Assembly: GCA_001972305.1 (NCBI GenBank)
Contig: BDDD01001973.1
Span: 139,871 to 203,870 of the forward strand
Origin: Cephalotus follicularis
Lineage: Eukaryota > Streptophyta > Magnoliopsida > Oxalidales > Cephalotaceae
Reading direction: 5' to 3'
DNA length: 64,000 bases
Part shown: in pieces, positions 1-9,837 of the stretch
Layout: every line of letters starts with the position of its first letter
Position numbering within the stretch: position 1 is the first letter of the stretch
Notes under the pieces: generated by a model
Databases searched by the model: none
What the model saw: the letters and a program-made list of their open reading frames with translations, nothing else
Told to the model about the DNA's origin: nothing
Position numbers and translations under genes: made by a program

Positions 1-651
1 CGGACATGCATGTGATGTAAGGATAGTAATCGGGGAGTGCACAATGCCCCAGTGAAGCGGTGTAAAGGGGTTCATTAAGGTTTTTATGATTTTTATGTTT
101 ACGAAATGATCTAGTTATGATATTAACTAGAAAATGATATGTTTTATGAAATGTTCTAGTTATATGTATTGACTAAAAAAATGTTATGTTGAAATGTGTT
201 TAAACACCTTACTGAGCTATTTTGAGCTCATTCCTTTCAATGTTGTTTTCAAATAAAATGTTTTCAGGAAATGAATGAGTGGAGATGCGAGCTTAGAGGA
301 AGCTCTTAAGAAGGAATTTTTGAGAAACGAAGGTTATGCGATGATATTCGCATTATGTTTTGTTATGTAATAAGAATAATGTTTTTCCGCTGTAATATGT
401 GTTTATGTAGAATAGTGATCCTGTGTAATGTACACCAACGATATGGTTAAGATATCTTCATGTAAGATGATTGTGTATAAAGTTTGGATTTAAGGTTATG
501 TATGATGTTGCGAGATATAAGTTTATGATGTTGTGTACTTTTTATAAATAAAAAAAAGTACCTAAGGATGTAACGTTTCACACCCAACGTAGCGCAACCG
601 ATCTTGGAGTTCGCTTTGAGCTATTAGCGAGCTCGGGTCGGGGTCGTTACA
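1..651 (+). mobile_element. LTR fragment L, right end of an LTR cut by the window edge
   Basis: The segment ends in gtcgttaca at 651, and from 652 the sequence matches the LTR of copia element J (second copy from 29995), so 651/652 is an insertion boundary. The ending and the inverted repeat TGAGCT/AGCTCA at 213-230 resemble the gypsy LTRs elsewhere in the window. Sense is probably plus. The left part and its target duplication lie outside the window, so solo versus full-length cannot be decided. No coding sequence is seen. Confidence 0.6.
213..230 (+). other. LTR hairpin in L
   Basis: Six-base stem TGAGCT / AGCTCA with loop attttg, about 425 bp before the LTR 3' end. It is the L version of a hairpin found in all gypsy LTRs of this window. 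A TTTTCAG motif follows at about 40 bp. Confidence 0.5.
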
Positions 652-1479
652 GAGACTATGGGAGACATCCCCGGAAACCTCTTGTTCCCAATCTCCCAGT
701 GTCTGGCTGGGACATTAAATCTTCAATGGTCACATATGTTATACTTACTATAACCATCAACACAGGTGTGACAATCCCATCTCGCGCACTCGACCTTACA
801 TCTCAATACAGCTTCCACAAGGCCCAAAACAACTCTTTTGCCAGCACGTGGCTTGTGCTAGGGAAGGCAAAAATCACAGCCAAGTGGTTACTACACAACA
901 CATACTAGTTGCTTAGCACTAAGGACACAACTTAAATCACGTATGATCTACTAGTCATCTTTGACTAAACACTACCGCGACAATAGGAACTCTGTTGATA
1001 GAGGTGTTGACTCTCCAAATAGATAACCTATGGTGGTCAGTTCAATGTCATGCCTCTAAACGCACCACGTATCAGCTTTAAGGTAAAAACACAAATGGCA
1101 ATGAGATGATCCATCCCCCACACTCAACAGGGCAAGCATAATACGGCAAGTCTTTGGGGTTCATCAATTTTCCTAAGAAAGTGAACCTAGGACTTGAAAA
1201 TTTAGTCAGAATGGAGTAAGGATCTCATTCTCATAACCTCTCAGGCACGAGATCCAACCCCTCAAGTGACAGGGCGCTATATATGTATTCAGTTGACTTG
1301 GTGATGAACTTATCCGTAGTGACGGTTTGGGATAATACATATAGCAAATGCCAATATTTACTGAATATGCATAATAAAACATGAATGGAACTAAGAATGT
1401 AGGATTCAAGAGTTTTTCATATGTAAAGTACATATGTCTGGAGCCTCCTCATGGCTTGCAGGGACACCCTAATATAATA
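652..1479 (-). repeat. J 3' LTR, fragment
   Basis: Matches 29995-30823 over its whole length with scattered substitutions. In the sense direction the LTR begins at 1479 with a decayed copy of the TGTTAGATTAGGG start seen intact at 30823. The other part of this LTR is cut off by insertion L and lies outside the window. Confidence 0.75.
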
Positions 1480-1497
1480 ATCTCCTGCTTGGTCCCC
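1480..1497 (-). other. J polypurine tract
   Basis: Read on the minus strand this is GGGGACCAAGCAGGAGAT, directly before the 3' LTR start. It resembles the purine tracts of copia elements and would prime plus-strand synthesis. Confidence 0.55.
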
Positions 1498-1744
1498 CAG
1501 CCACGAAGACCTTTAGCCTAAGCATATCGTACTTTATATCTCTCTTGAGTACTTTATTGCTAATGGCATTGGTCAGTGGGTCTGCAATGTCCGCTTCTCG
1601 TGCGTCTAACGCTATGGTGATGTCTACACTTATGATGTCTCCTATATTTCCTCAATAACACCTCTTTCAAAATGTTATTTTCATCTCTGATCTCTACGAT
1701 CAAATGATACTGTTGCTGTATATGTTTGGGCGGTAATGAGACCC
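1498..1744 (-). pseudogene. J pol: C-terminal end of RNase H
   Basis: The minus strand carries, with frame changes, residues like ADIADPLTNAISNKVL followed by LKRDIKYDMLRLKV. This is the ADPLTKAL...GL block that ends copia polyproteins. The segment stops at 1744 where solo LTR E is inserted, and the upstream RNase H and RT continue at 4533. Stops and frameshifts exclude function. Confidence 0.6.
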
Positions 1745-1868
1745 TGTAATACCCCGTTTCTATGCGTACGTGTTATTGATATATGTTATGTTTTTGTCTT
1801 CGGTTTTATGCTATGGTTTTTCGATCATTTGATTTTTTAATTTGAAAATTCTATGTTTTTGTTTTCTA

Positions 1869-2000
1869 GGCGTTAAGTGTTGACGCCTTCATCAGAAACG
1901 TCAACACTTTGGCGTTGTGGAACACGTCGACGCCCATACCGTTAGACATCGACGTTTTTAGTTTTTAAAGGTGTAAGCGTCGACGCTTTGACTTTACTAT
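1869..2000 (+). repeat. GTCGAC-unit cluster 1 of LTR E
   Basis: Several copies of a short unit of the form AAGCGTCGACGCTT, for example at about 1925 and 1980, with decayed relatives (gttgacgcc, catcgacgtt). The cluster lies about 125-255 bp inside the LTR 5' end. Confidence 0.6.
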
Positions 2001-2761
2001 CGACCCTTAAGCCAGCTTTCCTTATCTGTTTGGATGGTGGCTTTGTATGGAAGAAGAGATTCTTTCCATTTTTATTGATCCGATTTTCCTTCTTTGGTTG
2101 AATCCGTATTTGCATGAAAAGAAGTCATTTAGTTACACGATTTTTGCCATTAGTTTTACACGCTCTCTTGTTTTAAAACTGAGCTCTTTATTCTTTAAAA
2201 ACCATATGCATTCTTTTTATCAAAAACCAGAGCAGCAACTTTTCCACTATCATTCTTCATCGATTTTGGCATGTTTTGAAGGTACCTTCTGAACTGAAGT
2301 AGTAGTTTTCATTATGTAGTTTTGCTGTCAAACATTTGTTTAAACTAAAACATGTTAGAATTTATCTTTGATCATGATTTTAGAGGCCTGTTTGAAATAA
2401 AATTCTGCTGTAATTTCTAATTTGTTCATCCATGGGATTATATGCATAACTTGTGGTACTGACATTTTGTAGCAAAGAAAACATGTTTTAGAACTTGTAC
2501 ATATCACTGTTTTATGATCAATGGTTAAAGAAACTTGATTTTGATTATCCATACTAACTGCTAAGAAATATCTTCAAAGTTATTTTTGATATAAGTATCT
2601 TGTATATGGTATGTGTTCATACATTGATATATATATATGGCGCTTCTAAACTTAAAAGCCATCTTTCTGAACCTGCATTTTGATGTTATGACTTGTGTTT
2701 AAGAAATTGGGATTTTGTTCATGTTTTCAACTGAGATAATACTGTGTTTTTCATGTTTTTG

Positions 2762-3045
2762 ACGTTAAGCGTCGACGCCTATTGTAAGCATCGACGCCTA
2801 TATGTGTAAAACCTGTTTTTAAACGCCATGCATGTGTCTAAGCGTCGACTATTTTGTTTATCCGTCGACGCTAATGGCTTAAACGTCGACGTTTTGATTT
2901 GAACGTCGACGCTTATGTCGTGAATTGCTATATTGTTTCTTTGACTCCTTGTTTTATATTTTGGTCCTTGCTATGTCAAAACCGTCGACGGCTATGTTAA
3001 GCGCCAACGCTTTTGGTCCATAACGTCGACGCTTTCTCTGGCAGT
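2762..3045 (+). repeat. GTCGAC-unit cluster 2 of LTR E
   Basis: About nine units in 280 bp, such as AAGCGTCGACGCCT, AAACGTCGACGTTT and AACCGTCGACGGCT. Spacing is irregular and spacers are unrelated, so it is a cluster rather than a tandem array. Many units keep outer self-complementarity around GTCGAC. Confidence 0.7.
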
Positions 3046-4170
3046 TTTTGATAATTTCATTTTTTTTATATGTTATATGATGTTTGGGCTTAAATGTCTA
3101 GGTCTTGATATCATCTTTGGCGGAGGTTAGGATACTCCTAGTGTGCTTTTGTTCTGTATTCACATTTGTTTAGTTATTCAAACGGCTAAGGTACGGATGT
3201 TTCGTTCCTTGATACCCTCATATTGGTTTTATTAGAGTAAAAAGTTAGTTTTACTTTATAAATAAAGTACGAATATTTCTCATTTCTTGGATATCTCTTC
3301 GGTTTTATTGAAATGAATTCAATATTGCTTTTGTTATGGACTTTTCGTATTTGATACTGCTTTTTGGTTTGTGAAAATGTACGGATTTTGTTGTTCCGAT
3401 TTTTATAAAATCTGTTTTATTACTGAAGTTTAATATTACTGATTTTATAAATTGAGTATGACTTTCAATATCAAAATATGTTAAATGGTATGACTTTCAT
3501 CTTTGAAAGTATGCTACTTTTGATTTTGATTTGAACATGACTTTGACTTTAGGAAGTATGTTAACTTTCAGATACAGATATGATTATGATTTCAGATATG
3601 TTCAGAAATTGTTTAGAAAATCTATTTATGTTTTCAAATTGTTTTAGAACTAAACAATATTTTTAGCATAATAACATACAGAGATGTTTCCTACCTATGG
3701 AGGTACCATAGGCATGTCGTAGGCCTGGCACGGGGACATGACACTTCTGTAGCAGTGCGATTAGTCTACGGTGTCTCTCTTTGTTTTGATATCCTGTGAA
3801 TAGGATTTGGATCCCCCTTTTTATAGAGGCGTATGGGTTAACCCTAGGAATATTGTTAAGGATTTAGATTATGGGGATTGATTGTGTAGTGCTGTACACG
3901 TCCTTCCGACGGAGCATGTGGGCTTTGCAAACCCCTTGCACTTATTTATATGTACATGAACATCAGATTCTCTATTATGGAATTATGAAATCAGATAAAG
4001 TTTTGAATTATGATTTATGATACTCTGCTTTTCGGAAGTTATGATGATTTTATAACTGTTTTATTTAAATATTCTTGTTTACCTTTTAAAGAATATTTAA
4101 CCATGTTATTTTCTGATTTTAAAGTTCAGATATTTGTTTACCGTTTACTATTTTACTTTTCTTATCTGTA

Positions 4171-4185
4171 CTGAGGTTTCCTCAG
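4171..4185 (+). other. LTR hairpin in E
   Basis: CTGAGGTTTCCTCAG, a six-base stem with a three-base loop, 348 bp before the LTR 3' end. A pyrimidine-rich stretch and GCGGCAG follow. Confidence 0.55.
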
Positions 4186-4532
4186 CCGCGTTTTTGTTTT
4201 CATGCGGCAGGTTTTCAAGAGCTTGGGGGAAATGTGTCCTTTATCTGAGGATCGTCTAGGAGATTGGTCCGTTTGTGATTTCAGTAGGGTTATGATCATG
4301 TTTGGGGTAGCTTTTTGAAAGTATTTGATTTTAGATTATGGTTATAGATTCTAATTATGTTAAAGTTTTTCAAACTATGTTCTCAGCATGTGATATCTTT
4401 TTGGATTATGTCTTAGACCACCACGTATTTTGAATAAAGATAAGATTATGCTTTGAGTTCATGTTTAGATATTATGTTATGTTTAGTTATGTATTATGAC
4501 CTGTAAAGGCTCCCACCTTTGGGGGTATTACA

Positions 4533-5997
4533 AACCCAGGTCCATGGTTTGTGCAAAGGCCTCATCATCGTCCTTATGTTTCACAACTGGACAAACGATG
4601 GACGGAACCACATAAAGTACTGTAATGAACTTTCGTATCCAAACCAGCTACCATAACCGGTATCATAGGTTGCAACATACTTTCATTCTCTTGTGGAGTC
4701 TGAGTCATCTACTTCCTCAAACTCCTCCCACTCACACAGCATTTCCGGTAAGGACCAACACATATCCTGAAACGGATTTGTGACCATCCAGATCACAATT
4801 GAAACTAGATTTAACCTAACTCTTACATCTCAATTCACTATATTCTCCATGTGCCAAAAAATAATCCTGAGTCTTTCGCAGGAATTATATCCTTTTGACA
4901 ATGTCCCAATGCAACATCACAGGGATTGGACTGAAATCAACTAGCCAGACCCTTAGGCATATCGACATCAGGCCCAGTACGAAGTATGGCATACATGATG
5001 GAGCTTTTAGCTGTAGCTTAATCGTACCTACTCATGTGTGTCCTCTCCTCATAAGTCTTGGAAGACTTCCTCTTGGAAATGTGAATTCCCTGGCTAATTC
5101 GCAGTAAGCCATATATGGAATTCATTCCATACCATTTCAGCATCCTACTGATGTGCTGTCTTTGGGAAAGTCTGAACAACCTACTTGATCTATCTCTTAT
5201 AAATCTTCATTCTCAAAATGTAAGAAGCCCTTCCCAAATCATTTACGGAGAAGTTCTTGCTTTACTGTACTTCAACATGCCAATATCATCCTCTATGTGT
5301 AGTATGACTTTTACACACAGTGTCAAGAAAGTGATATCTGGGTTATCCTATTTCCGGTAAATAATAGGTTTATCCATATATTTGATGGAATTAAAATGGA
5401 TGTTTCAGCTATGGGATGCTTGCTTAAGGTCATAGAACTTTAGAGCTTGCACTGTCTGTGCTAATGCTCACATTCACTTCTAGATAAGTGACACATGTCA
5501 ATCATAATCTGAATGGACTTAAGCATTGCAACTGGTGAGAAAGTTTTGGTATAATCGACCTCTTGTCTTAGTCTATACCCTTTTGTGACCAATCGTTCTT
5601 TAAAGGTTTTAACCTTTTTTCCATTAACGCCAATCTTCTTCCTAAATATTTACTAGCATCCGATAAGATTTTATGCCTTCGGTTGCATATACCAAGTCCC
5701 TCAATTGGTAGGAGTACATGGAGTCCTTTTCAGATTTCATGGTCTCTTACCATGTCCTGGAATCAGTGCACTTCACTACTTTCTTGTAGTTGACAAACTC
5801 ATCATCATCGTTGACGTTAGGTTTGTAAGTGCCTTAATTGAAGAAATCTTATTTCTCAGGTGCTGTCAAAAACCTTGCATGATCTCCTCGCTAGAGGAGT
5901 GCCTTACAAAGACTCTATCATAGATTGGGATCCTTTCCCAAATATGCCTTTAGAGGACTAAACCAGTAATTCCTGGTCGTTCTATGGGTTTTCACCT
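4533..5997 (-). pseudogene. J pol: copia reverse transcriptase and RNase H remnant
   Basis: Minus-strand translation with frame changes gives recognisable copia RT blocks from about 5390 downward: a decayed active-site region followed by DIGMLKYSKA, then FIRDRSSRLFRLSQ and HISRMLKWYGM. Near 5010-4960 is SIMYAILRTGPDVD, the RT/RNase H linker, and then FQSNP, DYFLAHGEYSEL and GHKSVSGYVLVLTGNAV of the RNase H domain down to about 4730. The order fits Ty1/copia pol. The section from about 5400 to 5997 is the integrase-RT linker, too decayed to assign. It is cut by solo LTR E on one side and solo LTR K on the other. Stops occur throughout. Confidence 0.7.
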
Positions 5998-6311
5998 TGT
6001 AAGGCCCCAAATTTTATAAATAATTATTTTAATATTGGTACAGTGTATGACCGTATTGAGCCGATGGAGCTTGAATTAATAAAAGGCATCGCGTATTGGA
6101 GCCGCAAATCATAAGGCCCAAAATGATTAATAAAGCCCATTTTTAATGCGCGACAATAAGTCCCTATGTTCGCATTTTTATTGCGATTATTTTGGCACCC
6201 GTTCGGATAATTAATATTGCCGTTTGCGGATTAAACGGGACCCGTGCCTTAGTATTTTTGCCAGTAAATACCAAGAAAGGATGCAAAATTGAAGAAGAGA
6301 CAAAGAGAACA

Positions 6312-6334
6312 CACGGGCGCATAAGGCGCCCGTG
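6312..6334 (+). other. GC-rich palindrome 1 in LTR K
   Basis: Perfect nine-base stem CACGGGCGC / GCGCCCGTG with loop ataag, about 315 bp inside the LTR 5' end. Confidence 0.65.
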
Positions 6335-6346
6335 CGAAGGAAAGTA

Positions 6347-6368
6347 ACCAGGCGTTAAAACGCCTGGT
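6347..6368 (+). other. GC-rich palindrome 2 in LTR K
   Basis: Perfect ten-base stem ACCAGGCGTT / AACGCCTGGT with a two-base loop. It lies 12 bp after palindrome 1. The LTR of C has a 13-base GC-rich palindrome in the corresponding promoter-proximal region. Confidence 0.65.
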
Positions 6369-6854
6369 CTGTGAAATGAAAGAGGGAGAGAGTGAGATAG
6401 TGGAAGAGAAAGCAAGAGAGACCGGGAGAGAGAGCCAGGCGCCGGAGAAGACGACGACGCCGGACTAGGAGCTCACCGGTCAGAGCCTCCACCCCCGACG
6501 GTATGCCTTCCTTCTTCTCTTCTCTTTTCTTCTTCTTTTCTGCCCGTTTTCTTCTCCCCGATGTCGCCCCTGCCGCGCGCTACCGTGCGTTTCCCGGCGC
6601 CATTAGCGTCGCGGATGGCGTGGGTTACGGTGTAGGAGGCCGGATAAACCCATTTCAGTGGCTGGTTTGGCGTCAATCGGCCGGAAACGGCCGAAATCAA
6701 ACTGACGGGTCGACTCAGCGGGTTGACCCGCTACCGCCTAGGACCGTGCTTTTGCGCACCGAGTCCCGGCGAGTTAACGGTATGGGTGTGTTGATATGGT
6801 GGTTGTGATGCGTTTTATGGCGTTGGCCGGAGCTGAGGACGACCGACGAGTCAA

Positions 6855-7045
6855 CTCAGTGAGTTGAACTCACTGGCCGGCCGTGACTGGGCGTTTCGGC
6901 GCCGATTCCCGGCGAGTTATGGCCACCAATGGACTGGGTGAAGGATTTTAAGGTCGGTTAAGGTGATTTTGGGTTGTGACCGAGGCTGTGGTTGACCGAT
7001 GAGTTGACTCAGTGAGTTGACTCACTGTCGGCCGTGACAACGCGT
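6855..7045 (+). promoter_or_regulatory. TGACTCA / TTGAC modules in LTR K
   Basis: Two copies of a module in which GAGTTGACTC and GAGTCAACTC units sit beside a GGCCGTGAC...GCGTTTC block (about 6858-6900 and 6995-7050). TTGAC is the core of plant W-boxes and TGACTCA is a GCN4/AP-1-type bZIP site. The same modules recur in both LTRs of C. Any regulatory role is inference. Confidence 0.4.
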
Positions 7046-7587
7046 TTCGCGACGAGTCACGGTGAGCCTCCGATGGATTTGAAACATATCGCCCAATGTG
7101 GAACCTGTTGTTGGGTTTCGCCGGAGCTAAACGAGTCGGCCGAAAACTGACCGAAGCTCCGATAACGGCTGTTCTTGGTTTCCGTGCGTAGAATGTAACG
7201 GAAATGTGTTGTACATGCAGGATAAAGGAAACGATCAAGGATAGAGGATTTCCGAGCTTTACGAGCTCAATTGCTATGAGGTAGGTTATACTATTGCTTG
7301 CATTGCATTCATGCATTTTAAATGATTATATGGATTGATGTGTACAAATTGTACTTGCATGGATGCATGATTGTATATACATATATATATATACATATAC
7401 AAGTATTCGGATGGATATGCATATTGCATATGACATATGATATAAGGGTCGATATTGAATTAAGAGAAGATGAGTTCTTGCCTTCTCTTAATTCACGGGC
7501 TATGGGATGAATTTTAAAAGGTTTTGAACTGTTTCGGACATAGTTCCATTGGTTTACGAACTCCTTCACAAACTACATTTTCTATCA

Positions 7588-7800
7588 AAACCGTCGACGC
7601 TTTATGCTTTCAAAACTAAACTTGTCGACGCTTTTATGTGTTAAACTTACAGTCGACGCTTTTATGTGTTAAACTTACAATCGACGCTTTTATGAGTTAA
7701 ACCCAACAGTCAACGCCTTATGCTTTAAAACAAACCGTTGACACTTTATACTTGTGCTTTTTAAAACTGTTAACGCCCGGGGCTAAGCATAGACGCTTAG
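7588..7800 (+). repeat. GTCGAC-unit cluster of LTR K
   Basis: About eight units. The intact ones read like ACCGTCGACGCTTT, and the decayed ones show ATCGACG, GTCAACG, GTTGACA and GTTAACG, mostly C-to-T or G-to-A changes within the two CpG steps. Confidence 0.65.
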
Positions 7801-8465
7801 TGCCCTATTCAGCCCAAACACACTGTTTTACATGGTTTTCCATCCGAAATGGTTTTATCTTCAACCGGATTCCATAGAAAGCCTCCCTAAGGCTTTGTAA
7901 CCTATGGGAATCCTTCTATATCACATTTGATTTCTAAATCGATGTTCAAAGTGAAGTTTTAAGGAACGTGCTCAATAAAAGAGTTTTACGTAAATGGTTT
8001 TCAAAATGGTCAGGATAGCTCCATTGGGATATCGAGACGCATATATCTTATTTGGACTTCCTCGCCATTGTTTTATGGATTTTAGAATGGTCAGGTGCTT
8101 CCATTGGGACATCTGGGCGCGGATTCTCCCATTCGGACTCCCTTTCCATTCGTTATAACTTCGATAGGGACCAACCAAATGATATATGAAAAATTGATTA
8201 CAAAATGGATTATGGACACAAAAATGGCCATTGAATATGAAACAAAATGACTTATGATTACGAAATGATATTACATGTTTTGACGGATGTGGATACCATG
8301 AGATCCTTTACAAAATGGTCCCTATTATTATTATTTAAAAACACACATGATTTTGGGTCACAACTATGGGATAGATTATTGATTGTATTGTATGAGACTA
8401 TCGAGATAACCCATTCATGACTTCATTTCCGTCGTGAACGTCATGAATGTTAGACCACAGTTTAA

Positions 8466-8665
8466 ACCACATGGTGATTGCGGACCATAAAAAAGAGCTT
8501 ACCTCACCTTGTGGTTGATTATTACGTACAGTGATTACCTCACATGTGATTGCGGACCATATAAAAGAGCTTACCTCACATTGTGATTGCGGACCGGTAC
8601 GTACAGTGTTTATCTCACAGCGTGGTGCGGACCATACAAAAGAGCTTACCCCACGTTGTGAAACG
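8466..8665 (+). repeat. Tandem repeat in LTR K, about 50-70 bp unit
   Basis: Three to four imperfect copies of a unit containing gattgcggaccat, aaaagagcttacctcac and gtacagtg. The LTR of C has a different short tandem repeat in the corresponding region (51650-51795). Confidence 0.65.
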
Positions 8666-8930
8666 ACCGATATGAATTATGAAATATATGACGTGGTCAG
8701 TGTTATCTCATTCCTCACACCTCCACGACACCAAAAGTGCGTCGAGGGTGGGATGGACCTATGGACTGTTTGTCCCTATGATTGATATGGATTGATATAC
8801 GGATTGAGATATGGATTGTCTGCAGGCCTATGGCCTTGATGTGATTAGGACCAGCCCAGTATACCACTGCTTAGGGACAGTTGGTATACTGACGCCGTCC
8901 GCAATTGTCATTTGCACTACATGACATACG

Positions 8931-9160
8931 ATACATACATATTATACTGTTGCACGCATATCTCCATTATGCTGATGCACTACATACATACATATTATAC
9001 TGTTGCACGCATATCTCCATTATGCTGATGCACTACATGACATACATTGATATACTGTTGCACGCATATCACTATTATGTTGATGCACTACATGACATAC
9101 ATTGATATATTGTTACACGCATATCACTATTATACTGTTGCATGCATAGCATAGTATACC
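8931..9160 (+). repeat. Tandem repeat in LTR K, about 60 bp unit
   Basis: About four copies of a unit with atactgttgcacgcatatc, then cattatgctgatgcactac and catacat. Two copies are nearly identical, so expansion is recent. It lies directly before the 9165-9177 hairpin. Confidence 0.75.
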
Positions 9161-9164
9161 TACA

Positions 9165-9177
9165 CGACATTATGTCG
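9165..9177 (+). other. LTR hairpin in K
   Basis: CGACATTATGTCG, a six-base perfect stem around one base. It is followed by a second inverted repeat, gacccatttcc ... ggaatgggtc. The same pair of hairpins occurs in the LTR of C, and with changed stem bases in LTR G. Confidence 0.65.
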
Positions 9178-9837
9178 CTGACCCATTTCCCCTGTGTGCG
9201 GAATGGGTCAGGCTCAGGCACAGGTGATGGATTCCAACGAGGTAAGCTGAGAAGGACAGGTTTTCTATAACAGCTTATGTTAGCCAATTGTATTTGGTTT
9301 TGTTTATATGAGTTGAATATAAGAGTTGTAAAGAAAAGGGACTCATGTTTATGATTAAATGAACTGTTCTGATATATTAGAGATGTTATATTTCAGCTAT
9401 GGACCTGCCGACATGTGGCAGTGCTTATGGTATGGGTGTTGATGTAAAAGATATAGACAGGACCCCCCTATTGTGATAAACTACTGTTTCCTCCTTCGGG
9501 AGTGTGGTTGCTGAGGGCTGAGCCCCATATATACATAAACTGTTGATTCCTCCTTCGGGAGTGTGAAAAGATATAAATTGAGTTTTTCTTTACAGGGGGT
9601 TTAGTCCTATAAACAAATACTTCATGCCGAAATTTCGGGAGATTTTAAGAGTTAGTTTTATTTGGATTGATTAATTCCGCTGATGTATATATGAGTCTTC
9701 CGCTTATATGACTTTGGTTTAAAGTTTTAAATTTGTAGCACTTTTTGGAGTATGAATTATATGACTAAATGGACTAAAGGGATTGTATCTCGCACGTCGG
9801 ATCGTGGGGGTTTGCTCTCGCGGTTCGGGGCGCGACA

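Larger units (their letters stand above)
1745..4532 (+). mobile_element. Solo LTR E (Ty3/gypsy type) inserted in J pol
   Basis: A 2.79-kb segment starting TGTAATACCCCG and ending GGTATTACA, flanked by gaccc (1740-1744) and aaccc (4533-4537), a TSD with one mismatch. There is no internal coding region, primer site or purine tract, so it is a solo LTR left by LTR-LTR recombination. Its ends and the CTGAG...CTCAG hairpin with the downstream atgcggcag motif match LTR F at 33785-37146 in opposite orientation, which sets its sense as plus. It carries two GTCGAC clusters; F carries none. Confidence 0.8.
5998..9837 (+). mobile_element. Solo LTR K (same family as the LTRs of C)
   Basis: A 3.84-kb segment starting TGTAAGGCCCC and ending GGCGCGACA, flanked by the exact TSD cacct (5993-5997 and 9838-9842). 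Its reverse complement starts like the LTR of C (accgcg...gtaaacccccatgatccgacg) and shares collinear landmarks with it: TGACTCA-rich modules, a GTCGAC cluster, a phrase about a cctaagg/ttcctatgg region, and the CGACATTATGTCG hairpin. It has no gag or pol, hence a solo LTR, sense plus. Open frames inside it (for example 6503-6808) are not recognisable genes. Confidence 0.85.

Noticed and set aside
6503-6808. Open frame of 101 codons, and its antisense partner
   Set aside because: Lies in the GC-rich 5' part of solo LTR K. The equivalent part of the C LTR (53419-54006, 59940-60200) also has open frames, but in unrelated frames, so no conserved protein.
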